64,000 nucleotides of DNA from Rathayibacter sp. Leaf185 (GCF_001423885.1 NZ_LMPP01000004.1:248001-312000), one strand, 5' to 3'. Counted from the first letter of the stretch, positions 1-9,129 are shown. Program-made: numbers and translations. The notes: generated from the letters alone by a model not told the origin.

Positions 1-1110
1 GTCGTCGACGGCGTCGAGCGTGCGACGGGCCGCGAGCGTCGCCTGCTGCGCGGCGGCCCAGGCGGCCTCGGCGTCGAGCACTCCCTGCCGGAGGCGCTCG
101 AGCTCGTCACGCGCCTCCTCGATCAGCTGCGGCGTGACGCGCGGCTGAGCCTGCGGCTGCTCCGACTCGAGCTCGAGCAGGGCGAGGCGCTGCCCGGCCA
201 GCGCCGACAGGTTGCGCAGCCGCTCCTGCACCGACTCGAGCTCGAAGGTCGTGCGCCGGGCGTCGTCGACCGCGTCGCCGACCATCTCGGACTCGATGCG
301 CGCCATCCGCAGAGTCGACTGCTCGAGCTTCTCCTGCAGCACGATCCGCTCGCTGTGCCGCTCGCTCTCGGACCGGGCGAAGCCGTCGAGGGCGGTGCGG
401 AGGGTCACCACGTCGTCGGCGAGCAGGCGCGCCCGCGCGTCGCGCACGACCGCGGCGATCGTCTGGGCCTGACGTGCGACCTCGGCCTGGCGGCCGAGCG
501 GCTTGAGCTGGCGCCTGATCTCGCCCGCGAGGTCGGAGAGGCGGGTGAGGTTGGCCTGCATCGCGTCGAGCTTGCGGAGGGTCTTCTCCTTGCGGCGGCG
601 GTGCTTGAGGATGCCGGCGGCCTCCTCGATGAAGCCGCGGCGCTCCTCCGGAGTAGCGTGCAGGACCGCGTCGAGCTGCCCCTGGCCGACGATCACGTGC
701 ATCTCGCGGCCGAGACCGGAGTCGCTCAGCAGCTCCTGCACATCGAGCAGCCGGCAGGAGCGGCCGTTGATCGCGTACTCGCTGCCTCCGTTGCGGAACA
801 GCGTGCGGGTGATCGTCACCTCGGTGTACTCGATCGGCAGAGCGCCGTCTGTGTTGTCGATGGTGAGCGCGACCTCGGCACGACCGAGGGGGCCGCGGGT
901 GGAGGTGCCCGCGAAGATGACGTCCTCCATCTTGCCGCCGCGGAGGGTCTTGGCGCCCTGCTCCCCCATTACCCAGGCGAGCGCGTCGACGACGTTGCTC
1001 TTGCCCGAGCCGTTGGGGCCGACGACGCAGGTGACGCCGGGCTCGAAGGCGAACGTGGTCGGCTGAGCGAAGGACTTGAACCCCTTGAGGGTCAGGCTCT
1101 TCAGATACAC
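1..1110 (-). CDS. smc: Chromosome segregation protein SMC, N-terminal part (runs off the left edge)
   Basis: SMC is the ATPase core of the condensin-like complex that compacts and segregates the chromosome. About 370 residues are visible, from a GTG start at 1110 preceded by a GGGAG-type ribosome site. The N-terminal head shows the typical opening [14 protein letters not shown], a Walker A motif GPNGSGKSN at residues 31-39, and the SMC phrases [18 protein letters not shown] and [17 protein letters not shown]. The start of the first coiled coil follows. The rest of the protein (hinge, second coil, Walker B head) lies beyond base 1. In related actinobacteria smc directly follows mutM; here mutM is 32 kb away on the same strand, so the region between looks inserted. 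Confidence 0.95.
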   Translation of the reverse strand, partial: MYLKSLTLKGFKSFAQPTTFAFEPGVTCVVGPNGSGKSNVVDALAWVMGEQGAKTLRGGKMEDVIFAGTSTRGPLGRAEVALTIDNTDGALPIEYTEVTITRTLFRNGGSEYAINGRSCRLLDVQELLSDSGLGREMHVIVGQGQLDAVLHATPEERRGFIEEAAGILKHRRRKEKTLRKLDAMQANLTRLSDLAGEIRRQLKPLGRQAEVARQAQTIAAVVRDARARLLADDVVTLRTALDGFARSESERHSERIVLQEKLEQSTLRMARIESEMVGDAVDDARRTTFELESVQERLRNLSALAGQRLALLELESEQPQAQPRVTPQLIEEARDELERLRQGVLDAEAAWAAAQQATLAARRTLDAVDD

Positions 1111-1360
1111 CTGCGCCCGCCTCGCTCCCGTTCGAAAACGATCCCCACGGTACTCGATGGGCCGCTCGGGCCCGGGAGGCGGGTGCTGAGCGCCGTCGCG
1201 CCGGGCAGTCGGCAGGGCCGCCGCCGCGCACGCAGCGGGGATCGGTCCTGCAGAGGAGCGCGGGTGCGACGATTGTCCTCGACGAGGCCGCGCCGCAGCT
1301 CGCGCCGGCCGACCGCCACTGGTCCGTCGCCGGTGACCGCCCGACCGCAGAGGTGACCCG

Positions 1361-2536
1361 ATGCCCACACTGATCCGCGACGTCACCATCGTCGACGCGC
1401 ACGGAACCGACGACAGCGCCTGGGTTCTGCTGGACGAGGGCACGATCCTCGAGCGCGGAGCGGGCGATCCGCCCCCGGCGGACGGCGCCACGGTGGTGGA
1501 GGGTCGTGGCCGCTACCTCGTCCCGGGGTTCATCGATCTGCACGTGCACGGCGGTGGCGGGCACAGCAACGAGGGCGGCGGCGACGCACTCCTGGCGGCC
1601 CTCGCCTCCCACCACCGGCACGGGACGACGCGGGCGGTGGCCAGCTTCGTCGCCGCCCCCGCGGCCGAGATCATCGAGCACCTGCGCGCGGCGGCGGAGG
1701 CGGCCCGCAGCACTCCGCTCCTGCTCGGGAGCCACCTGGAGGGCCCGTTCCTCGCCGAGGAGCGGACCGGCGCGCATGATCCGCGCCACCTCCGCGACCC
1801 CGACGCCGACGAGGTCCGGGCGCTCCTCGATGCGGCGGCGGGCACCCTCCGCCAGGTCACCCTCGACCCGCGGCGCGCGGGAGCGGAGGCGGCCCTCGGG
1901 TCGTTCACCGCCGCCGGAGTCGTCGTCGCCGTCGGTCACACCGAGGCCGACTACCGCGAGGCGCTCGACGCCTTCGGCGCGGGCGCGACCCTCCTGACGC
2001 ACAGCTTCAACGCGATGCGCGGGATCCACCACCGCGAGCCGGGGCCGGTCCTCGCCGCGGTCGACTCCCCCGGGGCGTTCCTCGAACTGATCCTCGACGG
2101 CGACCACGTGCATCCGCGGGTCGCCCGGATGCTCTTCGACCTCGCACCGCACCGGATCGTCCTCGTGACGGACGCGATGGCGGCCGCCGGAGCGACCGAC
2201 GGCGCCTACCGACTGGGAGGCTCGGACGTCGTCGTCAGAGAGGGGCGTGCGACGATCGCCGGCACGCAGACCCTGGCCGGCTCCACTCTCACGCAGGATC
2301 GCGCGCTCCGCGTCGGACTCGACGCCGGAATCGAGGTCACCGCGCTGATCGAGGCGCTGACCCTCACCCCGGCCCGCGTGCTGGGCATCGCCGACAGGTT
2401 CGGGCTCGTCGCGCCGGGGTACGCCGCCGACGTCGTTCTGCTGTCCTCCGCGTGGGAGGTGGAGGAGGTCCGCGCCGAGGGCAGGCTCCTGCACTCGACC
2501 TCCCTGTCGGACGAGGAGTGCACACTGGAGGAGTGA
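1361..2536 (+). CDS. nagA: N-acetylglucosamine-6-phosphate deacetylase
   Basis: NagA removes the acetyl group from GlcNAc-6-phosphate in cytosolic amino-sugar catabolism. The 391-residue length is normal for the family. The amidohydrolase fold is shown by [13 protein letters not shown] with the metal-binding HxH at residues 61-63, SHLEGPFL with the metal ligand Glu, [15 protein letters not shown] and the catalytic Asp in VLVTDAM near residue 270. [16 protein letters not shown] is the usual C-terminal beta-sandwich return. The next gene starts inside its stop codon (GTGA overlap), so nagA, the GNAT and moeZ probably form one transcript. No other amino-sugar gene, such as nagB, is nearby. Confidence 0.93.
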   Translation: MPTLIRDVTIVDAHGTDDSAWVLLDEGTILERGAGDPPPADGATVVEGRGRYLVPGFIDLHVHGGGGHSNEGGGDALLAALASHHRHGTTRAVASFVAAPAAEIIEHLRAAAEAARSTPLLLGSHLEGPFLAEERTGAHDPRHLRDPDADEVRALLDAAAGTLRQVTLDPRRAGAEAALGSFTAAGVVVAVGHTEADYREALDAFGAGATLLTHSFNAMRGIHHREPGPVLAAVDSPGAFLELILDGDHVHPRVARMLFDLAPHRIVLVTDAMAAAGATDGAYRLGGSDVVVREGRATIAGTQTLAGSTLTQDRALRVGLDAGIEVTALIEALTLTPARVLGIADRFGLVAPGYAADVVLLSSAWEVEEVRAEGRLLHSTSLSDEECTLEE

Positions 2537-3591
2537 CCCGCCCCTCCGTCCGTGCCCTCACGATCCCCGAGCGCCCCGGTGCCGAGGGGTGGGAGGACTT
2601 CGTCGCGCTCACCGCGATCGGCAACGTCATCGAGGCCGAGGGCACCGGGACCGACGACCTCGGCTACTCCCCCGAGACGAATCTCGGCGAATGGCGGCAG
2701 CAGGAGTTCTCGCCCCAGCGGGCGTTCCTCGCCGAGCTCGCCGGCCGCGTCGTCGGCAGCGGCGAACTGCACTGGAGCGCGGAGGCGGACGACGACGCGG
2801 CGTGGCTCTCGATCGCGGTGCTTCCAGGGGAACGCAGGAAAGGCGTCGGGACGGCATTGCTCGAGCGGCTCAGCGCGGACGCCGCGGGCCTCGGCCGACG
2901 CGTGCTGCAGACCTGGACGGCGCACCGCGCGGACGCCACCGGTGATCGCCTCGAGCCGCTCTCGGGCGCGGGCTCGATCCCCTCCGCCGACCCCGGGGCA
3001 CGGTGGCTGACCGCGCGCGGCTGGAGTCTCGAGCAGGTCGAGCGGGTGAGCGTCGCCCGGCTGCCGATCGAATCGCTCGGCGCCCGGCGCCGCGCCGCTC
3101 TCGAGCACAGCGCCGGGTACGAGGTGCTGCACTGGCGCGGCAGGACGCCGGCGGAGTGGATCGACGACCTGCTCCTCCTCCGCACCGCGATGACCACGCA
3201 GGCGCCATCGGCGGGACTGTCGGTGCCGGAGGAGACCTGGACCCGTGAGCGCCTCGCGGCCCATGAGCACGGTGCCGCAGCAGGCGGACGCGTCGAGCTC
3301 GCCTCCGCTGTGCTGCATCGCGCGAGCGGCCGGCTCGTCGGCTACTGCACGATCGACCTGCTCCCCGACCGCCCGGCGCTGTGGGGAGACACCCTCGTGC
3401 TGCCCGAGCACCGCGGTCACCGGCTCGGGATGCTGCTGAAGCTCGACGCGCTCGAGCAGCTCACCGCGACGCGCTGCCGCGCCGTCTACACCTGGAACGC
3501 CGAGGAGAACCGCCCGATGCTCACCGTGAACGAGGCCGTCGGCTTCACCGCCGTCGCCTTCGAGGGCCAGTGGAAGACGGTGCTCGCATGA
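2533..3591 (+). CDS. Tandem-domain GNAT family N-acetyltransferase
   Basis: This is a GNAT acetyltransferase of 352 residues, about twice the size of one domain. The first domain contains LPGERRKGVGTALLERL, an acetyl-CoA-binding R/Q-x-x-G-x-G/A loop. The second contains VLPEHRGHRLGMLLKLDAL and ends with the characteristic NEAVGFTAVAFEGQWK. The two-domain layout resembles MshD (mycothiol synthase) and other actinobacterial double GNATs, but the substrate cannot be read from sequence. The GTG start at 2533 is chosen because GGAGG lies six bases upstream and GTGA overlaps the nagA stop; a longer in-frame reading to 2452 would run through nagA. Its own stop overlaps the moeZ start as ATGA. Confidence 0.85.
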   Translation: MTRPSVRALTIPERPGAEGWEDFVALTAIGNVIEAEGTGTDDLGYSPETNLGEWRQQEFSPQRAFLAELAGRVVGSGELHWSAEADDDAAWLSIAVLPGERRKGVGTALLERLSADAAGLGRRVLQTWTAHRADATGDRLEPLSGAGSIPSADPGARWLTARGWSLEQVERVSVARLPIESLGARRRAALEHSAGYEVLHWRGRTPAEWIDDLLLLRTAMTTQAPSAGLSVPEETWTRERLAAHEHGAAAGGRVELASAVLHRASGRLVGYCTIDLLPDRPALWGDTLVLPEHRGHRLGMLLKLDALEQLTATRCRAVYTWNAEENRPMLTVNEAVGFTAVAFEGQWKTVLA

Positions 3592-4613
3592 ACCTGACCG
3601 CAGGCGATCGGGATCGCTACGCCCGTCAGATCCGGCTGTTCGGCGAGGAGGGTCAGCGGCGACTCCTGGACGCCCGCGTGCTGGTCCTCGGTGCCGGCGG
3701 GATCGGCTCGCCGGTGATCACGGCGCTCGCCGCGGCGGGGATCGGCCGGCTGGGGATCGTCGACTCCGACGTGGTCGAGCCGTCGAACCTGTCGCGGCAG
3801 ACCGCGCACGACAGCTCGTCGGTGGGGTTCTCGAAAGCGGAGTCGGCGGCCGCCACTGCGCGGCGCCTCTCGCCGGTGATCGACGCGCAGGCCTACTCCG
3901 TCGCGTTCACCTCGGTGAACGCCGACGAGCTGGTCGAGGGCTGGGACGTGGTCGTCGACGGCTTCGACACCTTCGGCTCGCGCTACCTCGCGTCGGACGC
4001 GACCACCCGCGCCGGAATCCCGCACGTCTGGGGGTCGGCGCTCGGCTTCGACGGCCAGCTCTCGACCTTCTGGGCTGCGGCGCCGGGCGGAGGCGTCACT
4101 CTGCGCGCCCTGCACCCCGAGGCGGAGGACTCGGCCGACAGCTGCGCCACGGTCGGCGTGCTGGGAACGCTCTGCGCGACGGTCGGGTCGGCGATGGCGA
4201 GCGAGGTCGTGAAGCTGGTGACGGGGATCGGCACGCCGCTGTTCGGGCGGGTGCTGGTGCACGACGCGCTCGACGGGTCGTGGACCGAGCTGCCGCTGGC
4301 GCGCGCGGTGCCTGCGGTGCCTCCGCGGACCGTGGGGGCGGGGTCGGTGACCGCCGCGGAGCTGCGTGCACTGCTGGCCGGGGCCGTGCCGCCGACGGTG
4401 GTCGACCTGCGCGAGGACGCGGAGGACCGGTCGGTGGCGGTGCCGGGGGCGGTGCGGATGCCGATGTCGCGGTTCGATCCACGGGAGCTGCCGGCGGGCT
4501 CACTGGTGATCTACTGCGCGTCGGGCGTGCGCTCGCGGATCGCGGCGGAGCGCGCGGCGGCAGCAGGGGTCGCGGCGGACTCGCTGGTGGGCGGGGCCGC
4601 GGCCTGGAGCTGA
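3588..4613 (+). CDS. moeZ: ThiF/MoeB-type adenylyltransferase with C-terminal rhodanese domain (MoeZ)
   Basis: MoeZ adenylates the C-terminal glycine of sulfur-carrier proteins such as MoaD and then loads sulfur from its rhodanese domain, making the thiocarboxylate used for molybdopterin. Of 341 residues, about 1-240 form the E1-like domain, with RYARQIRLFG, VLVLGAGGIGSP (nucleotide loop near residue 35), DSDVVEPSNLSRQ and VGVLGTLCA. From about 255 to 341 comes a rhodanese domain with the active-site cysteine in YCASGVRS near residue 310. Its partner moaD is encoded convergently just downstream, across a repeat array. Start is ATG at 3588, overlapping the GNAT stop. Confidence 0.9.
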   Translation: MNLTAGDRDRYARQIRLFGEEGQRRLLDARVLVLGAGGIGSPVITALAAAGIGRLGIVDSDVVEPSNLSRQTAHDSSSVGFSKAESAAATARRLSPVIDAQAYSVAFTSVNADELVEGWDVVVDGFDTFGSRYLASDATTRAGIPHVWGSALGFDGQLSTFWAAAPGGGVTLRALHPEAEDSADSCATVGVLGTLCATVGSAMASEVVKLVTGIGTPLFGRVLVHDALDGSWTELPLARAVPAVPPRTVGAGSVTAAELRALLAGAVPPTVVDLREDAEDRSVAVPGAVRMPMSRFDPRELPAGSLVIYCASGVRSRIAAERAAAAGVAADSLVGGAAAWS

Positions 4614-4633
4614 GCTCGGGCTGGTGAGCGTGT

Positions 4634-4847
4634 GATCTGCAGGCGTTCGTGCGGTCTGCAGGCGTTCGTTCGGTTTGCAGGCGTTCGTTCGTGCGATCTG
4701 CAGGCGTTCGTGCGATCTGCAGGCTGCGAGCCGCGGAAACCGCATCCCGCCGCGCCGGAATCCGCTGCGAACCCGAACCGCCTGCAGATCGCACCGTCTC
4801 CTGCAGATCGCACCAGCGCCTGCAGATCGCACCAGCGCCTGCAGATC
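4634..4847. repeat. 19-bp periodic inverted-repeat array between moeZ and moaD
   Basis: The whole gap between these convergent genes is filled by a repeated element with core GATCTGCAGG. Forward copies begin at 4634, 4653, 4672, 4695 and 4714, so three steps are exactly 19 bp and one is 23. Inverted copies (CCTGCAGATC) begin at 4781, 4800, 4819 and 4838, all exactly 19 bp apart. Forward and inverted 19-mers are complementary at about 17 of 19 positions, so transcripts from either side could form one very long hairpin around a spacer of about 57 bp. It probably acts as a bidirectional terminator; each core also holds the palindrome CTGCAG. Confidence 0.85.
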
Positions 4848-4875
4848 GCACCCGCAGAGGACGGGTCGTGTGTCC

Positions 4876-5118
4876 TCAGCCGCCGGCGAACGGCGGCAGC
4901 ACGTCGACCGTCGTCTCCGCCGCGAGCGGAGTCGCGCGGTCGGTCGTCGACACCCCGCCGACCAGGTAGGTGCACCGCGCCAGCACGTCGGCCGCCGAGG
5001 GCACGGAGGCGATCAGCCGCGCCTCGAGCGCCCCGAGGTCGTGCAGGTCGTCGAAGTCGTCGCCGGCGCGCCCCAGAGCAGCCTTCGCCGCGGCGAAGTA
5101 GCGGACCCGCACGCTCAT
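4876..5118 (-). CDS. moaD: MoaD, small subunit of molybdopterin synthase
   Basis: MoaD is the ubiquitin-like sulfur carrier of molybdopterin synthase. Its thiocarboxylated C-terminus gives sulfur to cyclic pyranopterin monophosphate. The 80-residue protein opens MSVRVRYFAAAKAALG and ends with the essential double glycine (LPPFAGG). The ATG at 5118 overlaps the moaA stop as ATGA, so the two are translationally coupled. A longer in-frame reading to 5211 would overlap moaA and is rejected. Partners in this window are MoaE (8499) and the activator MoeZ (3588). Confidence 0.92.
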   Translation of the reverse strand: MSVRVRYFAAAKAALGRAGDDFDDLHDLGALEARLIASVPSAADVLARCTYLVGGVSTTDRATPLAAETTVDVLPPFAGG

Positions 5119-6203
5119 CCGCCGATCGCGCTCATGGTGCGCTCGGGCTGCACGAAGCCGACCCGGTTCATCTCGTGGCCCGCGGGCTTCGCCCACATCG
5201 CACCGCGCCACAGCTGCGCGACCTCGTGGTCGTCGGCGCCCGCGCGCATCGGCCCCAGCAGATCGGTCTCGTCGTTCGAGAACAGGCAGCTGCGCACACC
5301 GCCCTCAGCCGTGAGGCGGGTGCGCCGGCAGTCGCCGCAGAACGGCTCGGTGACGGAGGCGATGATGCCCACCTGCCCGAGGACCGGCCCTTCGAGCACG
5401 CCCGCCTCGTGCACGTCGAACAGCTCGGCGGGAGCACCGTCGCGCGGGGCGGCGTGCGGCGTGAGGGTGAATCGCTCCGAGAGGATCGCGCGGATGCCCG
5501 CAGCGGTGATCATCGTCTCGCGATCCCAGCCGTGGTCGGCGTCGAGCGCCATCTGCTCGATGAAGCGCAGCTGGTGGCCGCCGGCGAGCGCCCACGCGAG
5601 CAGCTCGGGCGCCTCCTGATCGTTGATGCCGGGCAGCAGCACGGCGTTGATCTTCGTCTGGGCCAGCCCCGCGGGCCCGAGCGCGTCGATGCCGGCGAGC
5701 ACTCGGTCGAGGAAGGGGCGCCGGGTGACCTTGGCGAAGGTCTCGGGGCAGATCGAGTCGAGCGAGACGTTGACCCGGTTCAGCCCTGCTGCGGCGAGCG
5801 CCTCCGCCCGACCCGAGAGGCCGATCGCGTTGGTGGTCAGCGAGATCTCGGGCCGCGGCTCGAGTGCGGCGACGTCGCGGATGATGTCGACGAGATCCTT
5901 GCGCAGCAGCGGCTCGCCGCCCGTGAAGCGGATCTGGCGTACCCCGAACTGCTCGACGGCGATGCTCGCGAGGCGGACGATCTCGTCGCGGGTGAGCAGC
6001 GAGGCGGGAGCGAGGAACGGCAGACCCTCGGCCGGCATGCAGTAGGTGCAGCGCAGATTGCACTTGTCGGTGAGCGAGATCCGGAGGTCGTCGGCGACCC
6101 GCCCGTAGGTGTCGAGGAGCAGCGGAGTAGCGGGTCGCTCGGCGGGGAGCTCAGAGCTCTGCCGCCGGGGCCGGATGGCAGGAATCCCGAGTGCTGTGCT
6201 CAT
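5115..6203 (-). CDS. moaA: GTP 3',8-cyclase MoaA (radical SAM)
   Basis: MoaA performs the first step of molybdenum cofactor synthesis, converting GTP into 3',8-cyclo-GTP by radical chemistry. The 362-residue protein has the radical-SAM cluster motif in TDKCNLRCTYC (Cys 48, 52, 55), the GGEPLLRKD SAM-binding motif and the second 4Fe-4S site in CGDCRRTRLTAEGGVRSC near residues 286-303. It ends in the double glycine (SAIGG) that enters the active site in this family. It is divergent from moeA with about 89 bp between the starts, which must hold promoters for both halves of the Moco cluster. Confidence 0.95.
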   Translation of the reverse strand: MSTALGIPAIRPRRQSSELPAERPATPLLLDTYGRVADDLRISLTDKCNLRCTYCMPAEGLPFLAPASLLTRDEIVRLASIAVEQFGVRQIRFTGGEPLLRKDLVDIIRDVAALEPRPEISLTTNAIGLSGRAEALAAAGLNRVNVSLDSICPETFAKVTRRPFLDRVLAGIDALGPAGLAQTKINAVLLPGINDQEAPELLAWALAGGHQLRFIEQMALDADHGWDRETMITAAGIRAILSERFTLTPHAAPRDGAPAELFDVHEAGVLEGPVLGQVGIIASVTEPFCGDCRRTRLTAEGGVRSCLFSNDETDLLGPMRAGADDHEVAQLWRGAMWAKPAGHEMNRVGFVQPERTMSAIGG

Positions 6204-6292
6204 CCGGACAGACTACGCGCCGGATCTGCGCGCGACCCGGCAGGATGGACTCCGGCCCCGCACGTCGCCGGGCGAGCACCGGAGAGGACGCG

Positions 6293-7564
6293 ATGACCTC
6301 GATCGACCTGCACGCCGCCCGGGTGCGAGCGCTGCTCGCCCCCCTGGCCGAGCGGGGCTCCCGCGAGTCGCTGACGCTGGATCCCGCCTCCATCGCCGCT
6401 GACCCCGGCGCGTACGACCGCCGGGTGCTGGCCCGCTCGGTCGCCGCGCCGCTCGACCTGCCGCGCTTCGACAACTCGCAGATGGACGGCTACGCCGTGC
6501 GCGCCGCCGATCTCGACGCGGCCACCGCCGACAGCCCGGTCGTGCTGCCGGTCGTGGCGCCCATCCCGGCCGGCGACCGCGCACCCCGGCTCGCGCCCGG
6601 CACCGCGGCCCCGATCATGACCGGCTCGCCCCTTCCCGTCGGCGCCGACGCCGTCGTGCCGATCGAGCGCGTCGACCCGCCGCGCTTCCTCGCGACCGGC
6701 TCCGATGACGCGCACGTCGCCTTCTCGGCGCCCGTCGTCGCCTCGACCTTCGTCCGCGCCCGCGGCAGCGACACCCGGAGCGGAGACCTCGCGCTGCCGG
6801 CCGGCACCACCCTCCGCGCCGCGCACTACGGCCTGCTCGCCTCCCTCGGGCTGACCGAGATCGAGGTGCTCCCCCGCCTCCGCGTCCTCGTCGTGCCGAC
6901 CGGGCACGAGATCCGCCCCGCGGGCGCGGTGCTCGAGGACGCGCAGATCTACGACGCGAACGGCGCCCTGCTCGCCGAGGCCGTGCGTGAGGCGGGCGGC
7001 CTGCCGATCGTCACGCCGTGCGGCAGCGACCGCGCCGAGGATCTCCTGGCGCTCCTGCACGAGCACGCGGCGGGGGCTGATCTCGCGATCACGGTCGGCG
7101 GAGTCAGCGCCGGCGCCTACGAGGTCGTGCGCGATGCACTCGGTCCCGCCGGCTCGGAGTTCGGCCACGTCGCGATGCAGCCGGGCGGACCGCAGGGACT
7201 GGGCCTCGTGCGGATGACGGACGGCACGCACCTCCCGATCGTGTCGCTCCCCGGCAACCCGGTGAGCGCGCTGGTGTCGTTCGAGGTCTTCCTCCGCCCC
7301 GTGCTGCGCTCGCTCGCCGGGCGGCACCCCGCCGAGCGACCGCGCCTGCGGGCCCGGCTCGGCGCCCCGCTCGACTCGCCCGTGCACCTGCATCAGATCA
7401 GGCGCGGGCTCCTCGACGACGAGGGCCTCGTGCACGCGGTCGGAGGCCCGAGCTCGCACCTGCTCGCGTCCTACGCCCGCTCGAACATACTCATCCACGT
7501 CCCCGTCGGGACGGAACGCGCAGCGACCGGCGACACGGTCGAGATCTGGAGGATCGATGACTGA
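6293..7564 (+). CDS. moeA: Molybdopterin molybdenumtransferase MoeA
   Basis: MoeA inserts molybdate into adenylated molybdopterin. The protein has 423 residues from the ATG at 6293, which follows GGAGAGGA; an upstream in-frame ATG at 6191 would run into the moaA promoter. Visible are the MoeA N-terminal signature PRFDNSQMDGYAVRA, PVGADAVVPIE, the MPT-binding region TVGGVSAGAYEVV and the LPGNPVSALVSFEVFLRP motif. The C-terminal domain IV follows. moaC starts within its last codons (8-bp overlap), beginning the run moeA-moaC-mog-moaE. Confidence 0.94.
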   Translation: MTSIDLHAARVRALLAPLAERGSRESLTLDPASIAADPGAYDRRVLARSVAAPLDLPRFDNSQMDGYAVRAADLDAATADSPVVLPVVAPIPAGDRAPRLAPGTAAPIMTGSPLPVGADAVVPIERVDPPRFLATGSDDAHVAFSAPVVASTFVRARGSDTRSGDLALPAGTTLRAAHYGLLASLGLTEIEVLPRLRVLVVPTGHEIRPAGAVLEDAQIYDANGALLAEAVREAGGLPIVTPCGSDRAEDLLALLHEHAAGADLAITVGGVSAGAYEVVRDALGPAGSEFGHVAMQPGGPQGLGLVRMTDGTHLPIVSLPGNPVSALVSFEVFLRPVLRSLAGRHPAERPRLRARLGAPLDSPVHLHQIRRGLLDDEGLVHAVGGPSSHLLASYARSNILIHVPVGTERAATGDTVEIWRIDD

Positions 7565-8036
7565 GGGCACCCGCCTCACCCACGTCCGCGGCGACGGCGC
7601 CGTGCACATGGTCGACGTCGGCGGAAAGGAGGTGACCGCGCGCACCGCGGTCGCCGAGGGGTTCGTCGTCACCACTGCGGAGGTCGTCCGGCTGCTCGCG
7701 CAGGGCGAGCTGCCCAAGGGCGAGGCGCTGGGAGTGGCGCGGATCGCCGGGATCATGGGCGCGAAGGCCACCTCCACACTGATCCCGCTCTGCCACCCGC
7801 TCGTGCTCGACGGGGTCGACATCGATCTCGAGCCCAGCGGTGACCGCGTGCGGATCGAGGCGCGCGTGCGCACCAGCGGCCGCACCGGCGTCGAGATGGA
7901 GGCGCTCACCGCCGTCACCGTCGCGGCACTGACCGTCTACGACATGCTCAAGGCCGTCGATCGCGGCGCGGTCATCACCGACGTCCGCGTGCTCGCCAAG
8001 GCCGGCGGCCGCAGCGGGTCGTGGAGCGTCCAGTGA
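7557..8036 (+). CDS. moaC: Cyclic pyranopterin monophosphate synthase MoaC
   Basis: MoaC converts 3',8-cyclo-GTP (from MoaA) into cyclic pyranopterin monophosphate. The 159-residue length is typical. Family hallmarks seen are HMVDVGGKEVTARTA, GVARIAGIMGAKATS, the strongly conserved IPLCHPL, GVEMEALTAVTVAALTVYDM and the lysine-bearing MLKAVDRGAVI. It overlaps moeA by 8 bp and the mog gene by 4 bp, so these genes are co-translated. Confidence 0.95.
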   Translation: MTEGTRLTHVRGDGAVHMVDVGGKEVTARTAVAEGFVVTTAEVVRLLAQGELPKGEALGVARIAGIMGAKATSTLIPLCHPLVLDGVDIDLEPSGDRVRIEARVRTSGRTGVEMEALTAVTVAALTVYDMLKAVDRGAVITDVRVLAKAGGRSGSWSVQ

Positions 8037-8509
8037 CGCGGCGCGCGGTCGCCGTGGTCGCCTCCACCCGCGCCGCCTCCGGGGTCTACGAGGATCGCAC
8101 CGGACCGGCGCTGCTGGCCTGGTTCGAGAGCCGGGGCTGGGAGGGACGCGTGGTCGTGGTCGCCGACGGCGACGCGGTCGGCGAGGCGATCTCGGACGCG
8201 ATCGGCACCGGGGTCGACATCGTGGTCACCACAGGGGGCACGGGCGTCGCTCCGAGCGACGTCACCCCCGAGCAGACGGCTCCGCTGATCGAGCGGGAGC
8301 TGCCCGGTCTCGCCGAGGCGATCCGCGCACGGGGCGCCGCGCACGTGCCCACCGCGATCCTCAGCCGCGGCACGGCTGGAGTCTCGGGCGCGAGCGTCAT
8401 CGTCAACCTGCCCGGGTCGCCCGGCGGAGTCCGCGACGGGATCGGCGTGCTCGATCCGGTCATCGGCCACCTCCTCGATCAGCTCGGAGGCGGCGACCAT
8501 GTCCGCTGA
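8033..8509 (+). CDS. mog: Molybdopterin adenylyltransferase (MogA/MoaB family)
   Basis: This protein adenylates molybdopterin before MoeA inserts molybdenum. From the GTG at 8033 it has 158 residues, with RRAVAVVASTRAASGVYEDRTGP, the MPT-binding VVTTGGTGVAPSDVTPE and VSGASVIVNLPGSPGGV. GTG 8033 is preferred because GGAG lies seven bases upstream and GTGA overlaps the moaC stop. An ATG at 8021 would add four residues. The moaE start overlaps its 3' end by 11 bp. MogA and MoaB proteins are hard to separate by sequence, so the exact symbol is uncertain. Confidence 0.88.
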   Translation: MTRRAVAVVASTRAASGVYEDRTGPALLAWFESRGWEGRVVVVADGDAVGEAISDAIGTGVDIVVTTGGTGVAPSDVTPEQTAPLIERELPGLAEAIRARGAAHVPTAILSRGTAGVSGASVIVNLPGSPGGVRDGIGVLDPVIGHLLDQLGGGDHVR

Positions 8510-8930
8510 CGCCGTCGCGCTCGCGCGGATCGCCCACGAGGCGATCACCGTCGACGAGTGCGAGCACGCCGTCGACTCCCCCGCGCACGGTGCGGTGGTG
8601 ACCTTCGCCGGAGTGGTCCGCGACCACGACGAGGGACGCGGGGTGCTCCGCCTGCACTACGAGGCGCACCCGGAGGCGTCCGCCGCGCTGCTCGCCTCGG
8701 CCGAGCGCATCGCGGACCGCTTCCCGGAGGTGCGGATCGCCGCGGTGCACCGCGTCGGCGACCTGGTCGTCGGAGACCTGGCGCTGGCCTGCGCCGTCGC
8801 CTCCCCGCACCGCGCGGCAGCCTTCGAGGCGTGCGCGGCGCTGGTCGACGACATCAAGGCGACGGTGCCCATCTGGAAGGAGCAGTCGTTCGTCGACGGC
8901 AGCTCGGAGTGGGTGGCGTCGCTCGGCTGA
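8499..8930 (+). CDS. moaE: Molybdopterin synthase catalytic subunit MoaE
   Basis: MoaE is the large subunit of molybdopterin synthase and adds two sulfurs from MoaD to cyclic pyranopterin monophosphate. The 143-residue protein shows GAVVTFAGVVRDHDEG, LHYEAHPEAS, the VHRVGDLVVGDLALACAVAS core and the catalytic-lysine motif KATVPIWKEQ near the C-terminus. It is the last gene of the plus-strand Moco operon; about 200 bp separate it from the xanthine dehydrogenase genes that need the cofactor. Confidence 0.94.
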   Translation: MSADAVALARIAHEAITVDECEHAVDSPAHGAVVTFAGVVRDHDEGRGVLRLHYEAHPEASAALLASAERIADRFPEVRIAAVHRVGDLVVGDLALACAVASPHRAAAFEACAALVDDIKATVPIWKEQSFVDGSSEWVASLG

Positions 8931-9003
8931 GCGCAGTGGCGGGGTGGGAACGGGTCACCGTCGAGACGGCCGGGTGGTGCCCTCGACGAGGACCGATTCC
9001 TGA

Positions 9004-9019
9004 CTGGCGGATCCGCCAG
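9004..9019. promoter_or_regulatory. Perfect 16-bp palindrome upstream of the xanthine dehydrogenase genes
   Basis: CTGGCGGATCCGCCAG reads the same on both strands. It lies about 110 bp before the ATG at 9130 and about 74 bp after moaE. It could be an operator for a purine regulator or part of a moaE terminator; there is no T-run to favour a terminator. Confidence 0.4.
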
Positions 9020-9056
9020 GGGGTGCCGCGACCGGAGCGCGGGGCGACAGACCCGG

Positions 9057-9072
9057 GTAACACGGGTGTCAC
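9057..9072 (+). promoter_or_regulatory. Candidate GlnR-type nitrogen box, xanthine dehydrogenase operon
   Basis: GTAAC-ACGGGT-GTCAC matches the gTnAC-n6-GnnAC (AC-n9-AC) layout known for actinobacterial GlnR. It lies 58 bp before the start codon at 9130. A TTGACT hexamer at 9083 lies close downstream and could be a -35 element. It is the least canonical member of the seven boxes because the second half-site is GTCAC rather than GAAAC. Confidence 0.4.
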
Positions 9073-9129
9073 ACGTCTGGGGTTGACTGGAGGAGTCCGC
9101 ACCCCGCGGGCTCCGGCGAGAGGCGCGGC

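Noticed and set aside
4634-4847. The array as a CRISPR
   Set aside because: Units are contiguous at 19 bp, occur in both orientations and have no unique spacers; no cas genes are present.
4096-4851. Minus-strand frame encoding repeats like ADRTNACRSHERLQI, resembling a repeat protein
   Set aside because: The apparent peptide repeats are only translations of the 19-bp intergenic DNA array, and the rest is antisense to moeZ.
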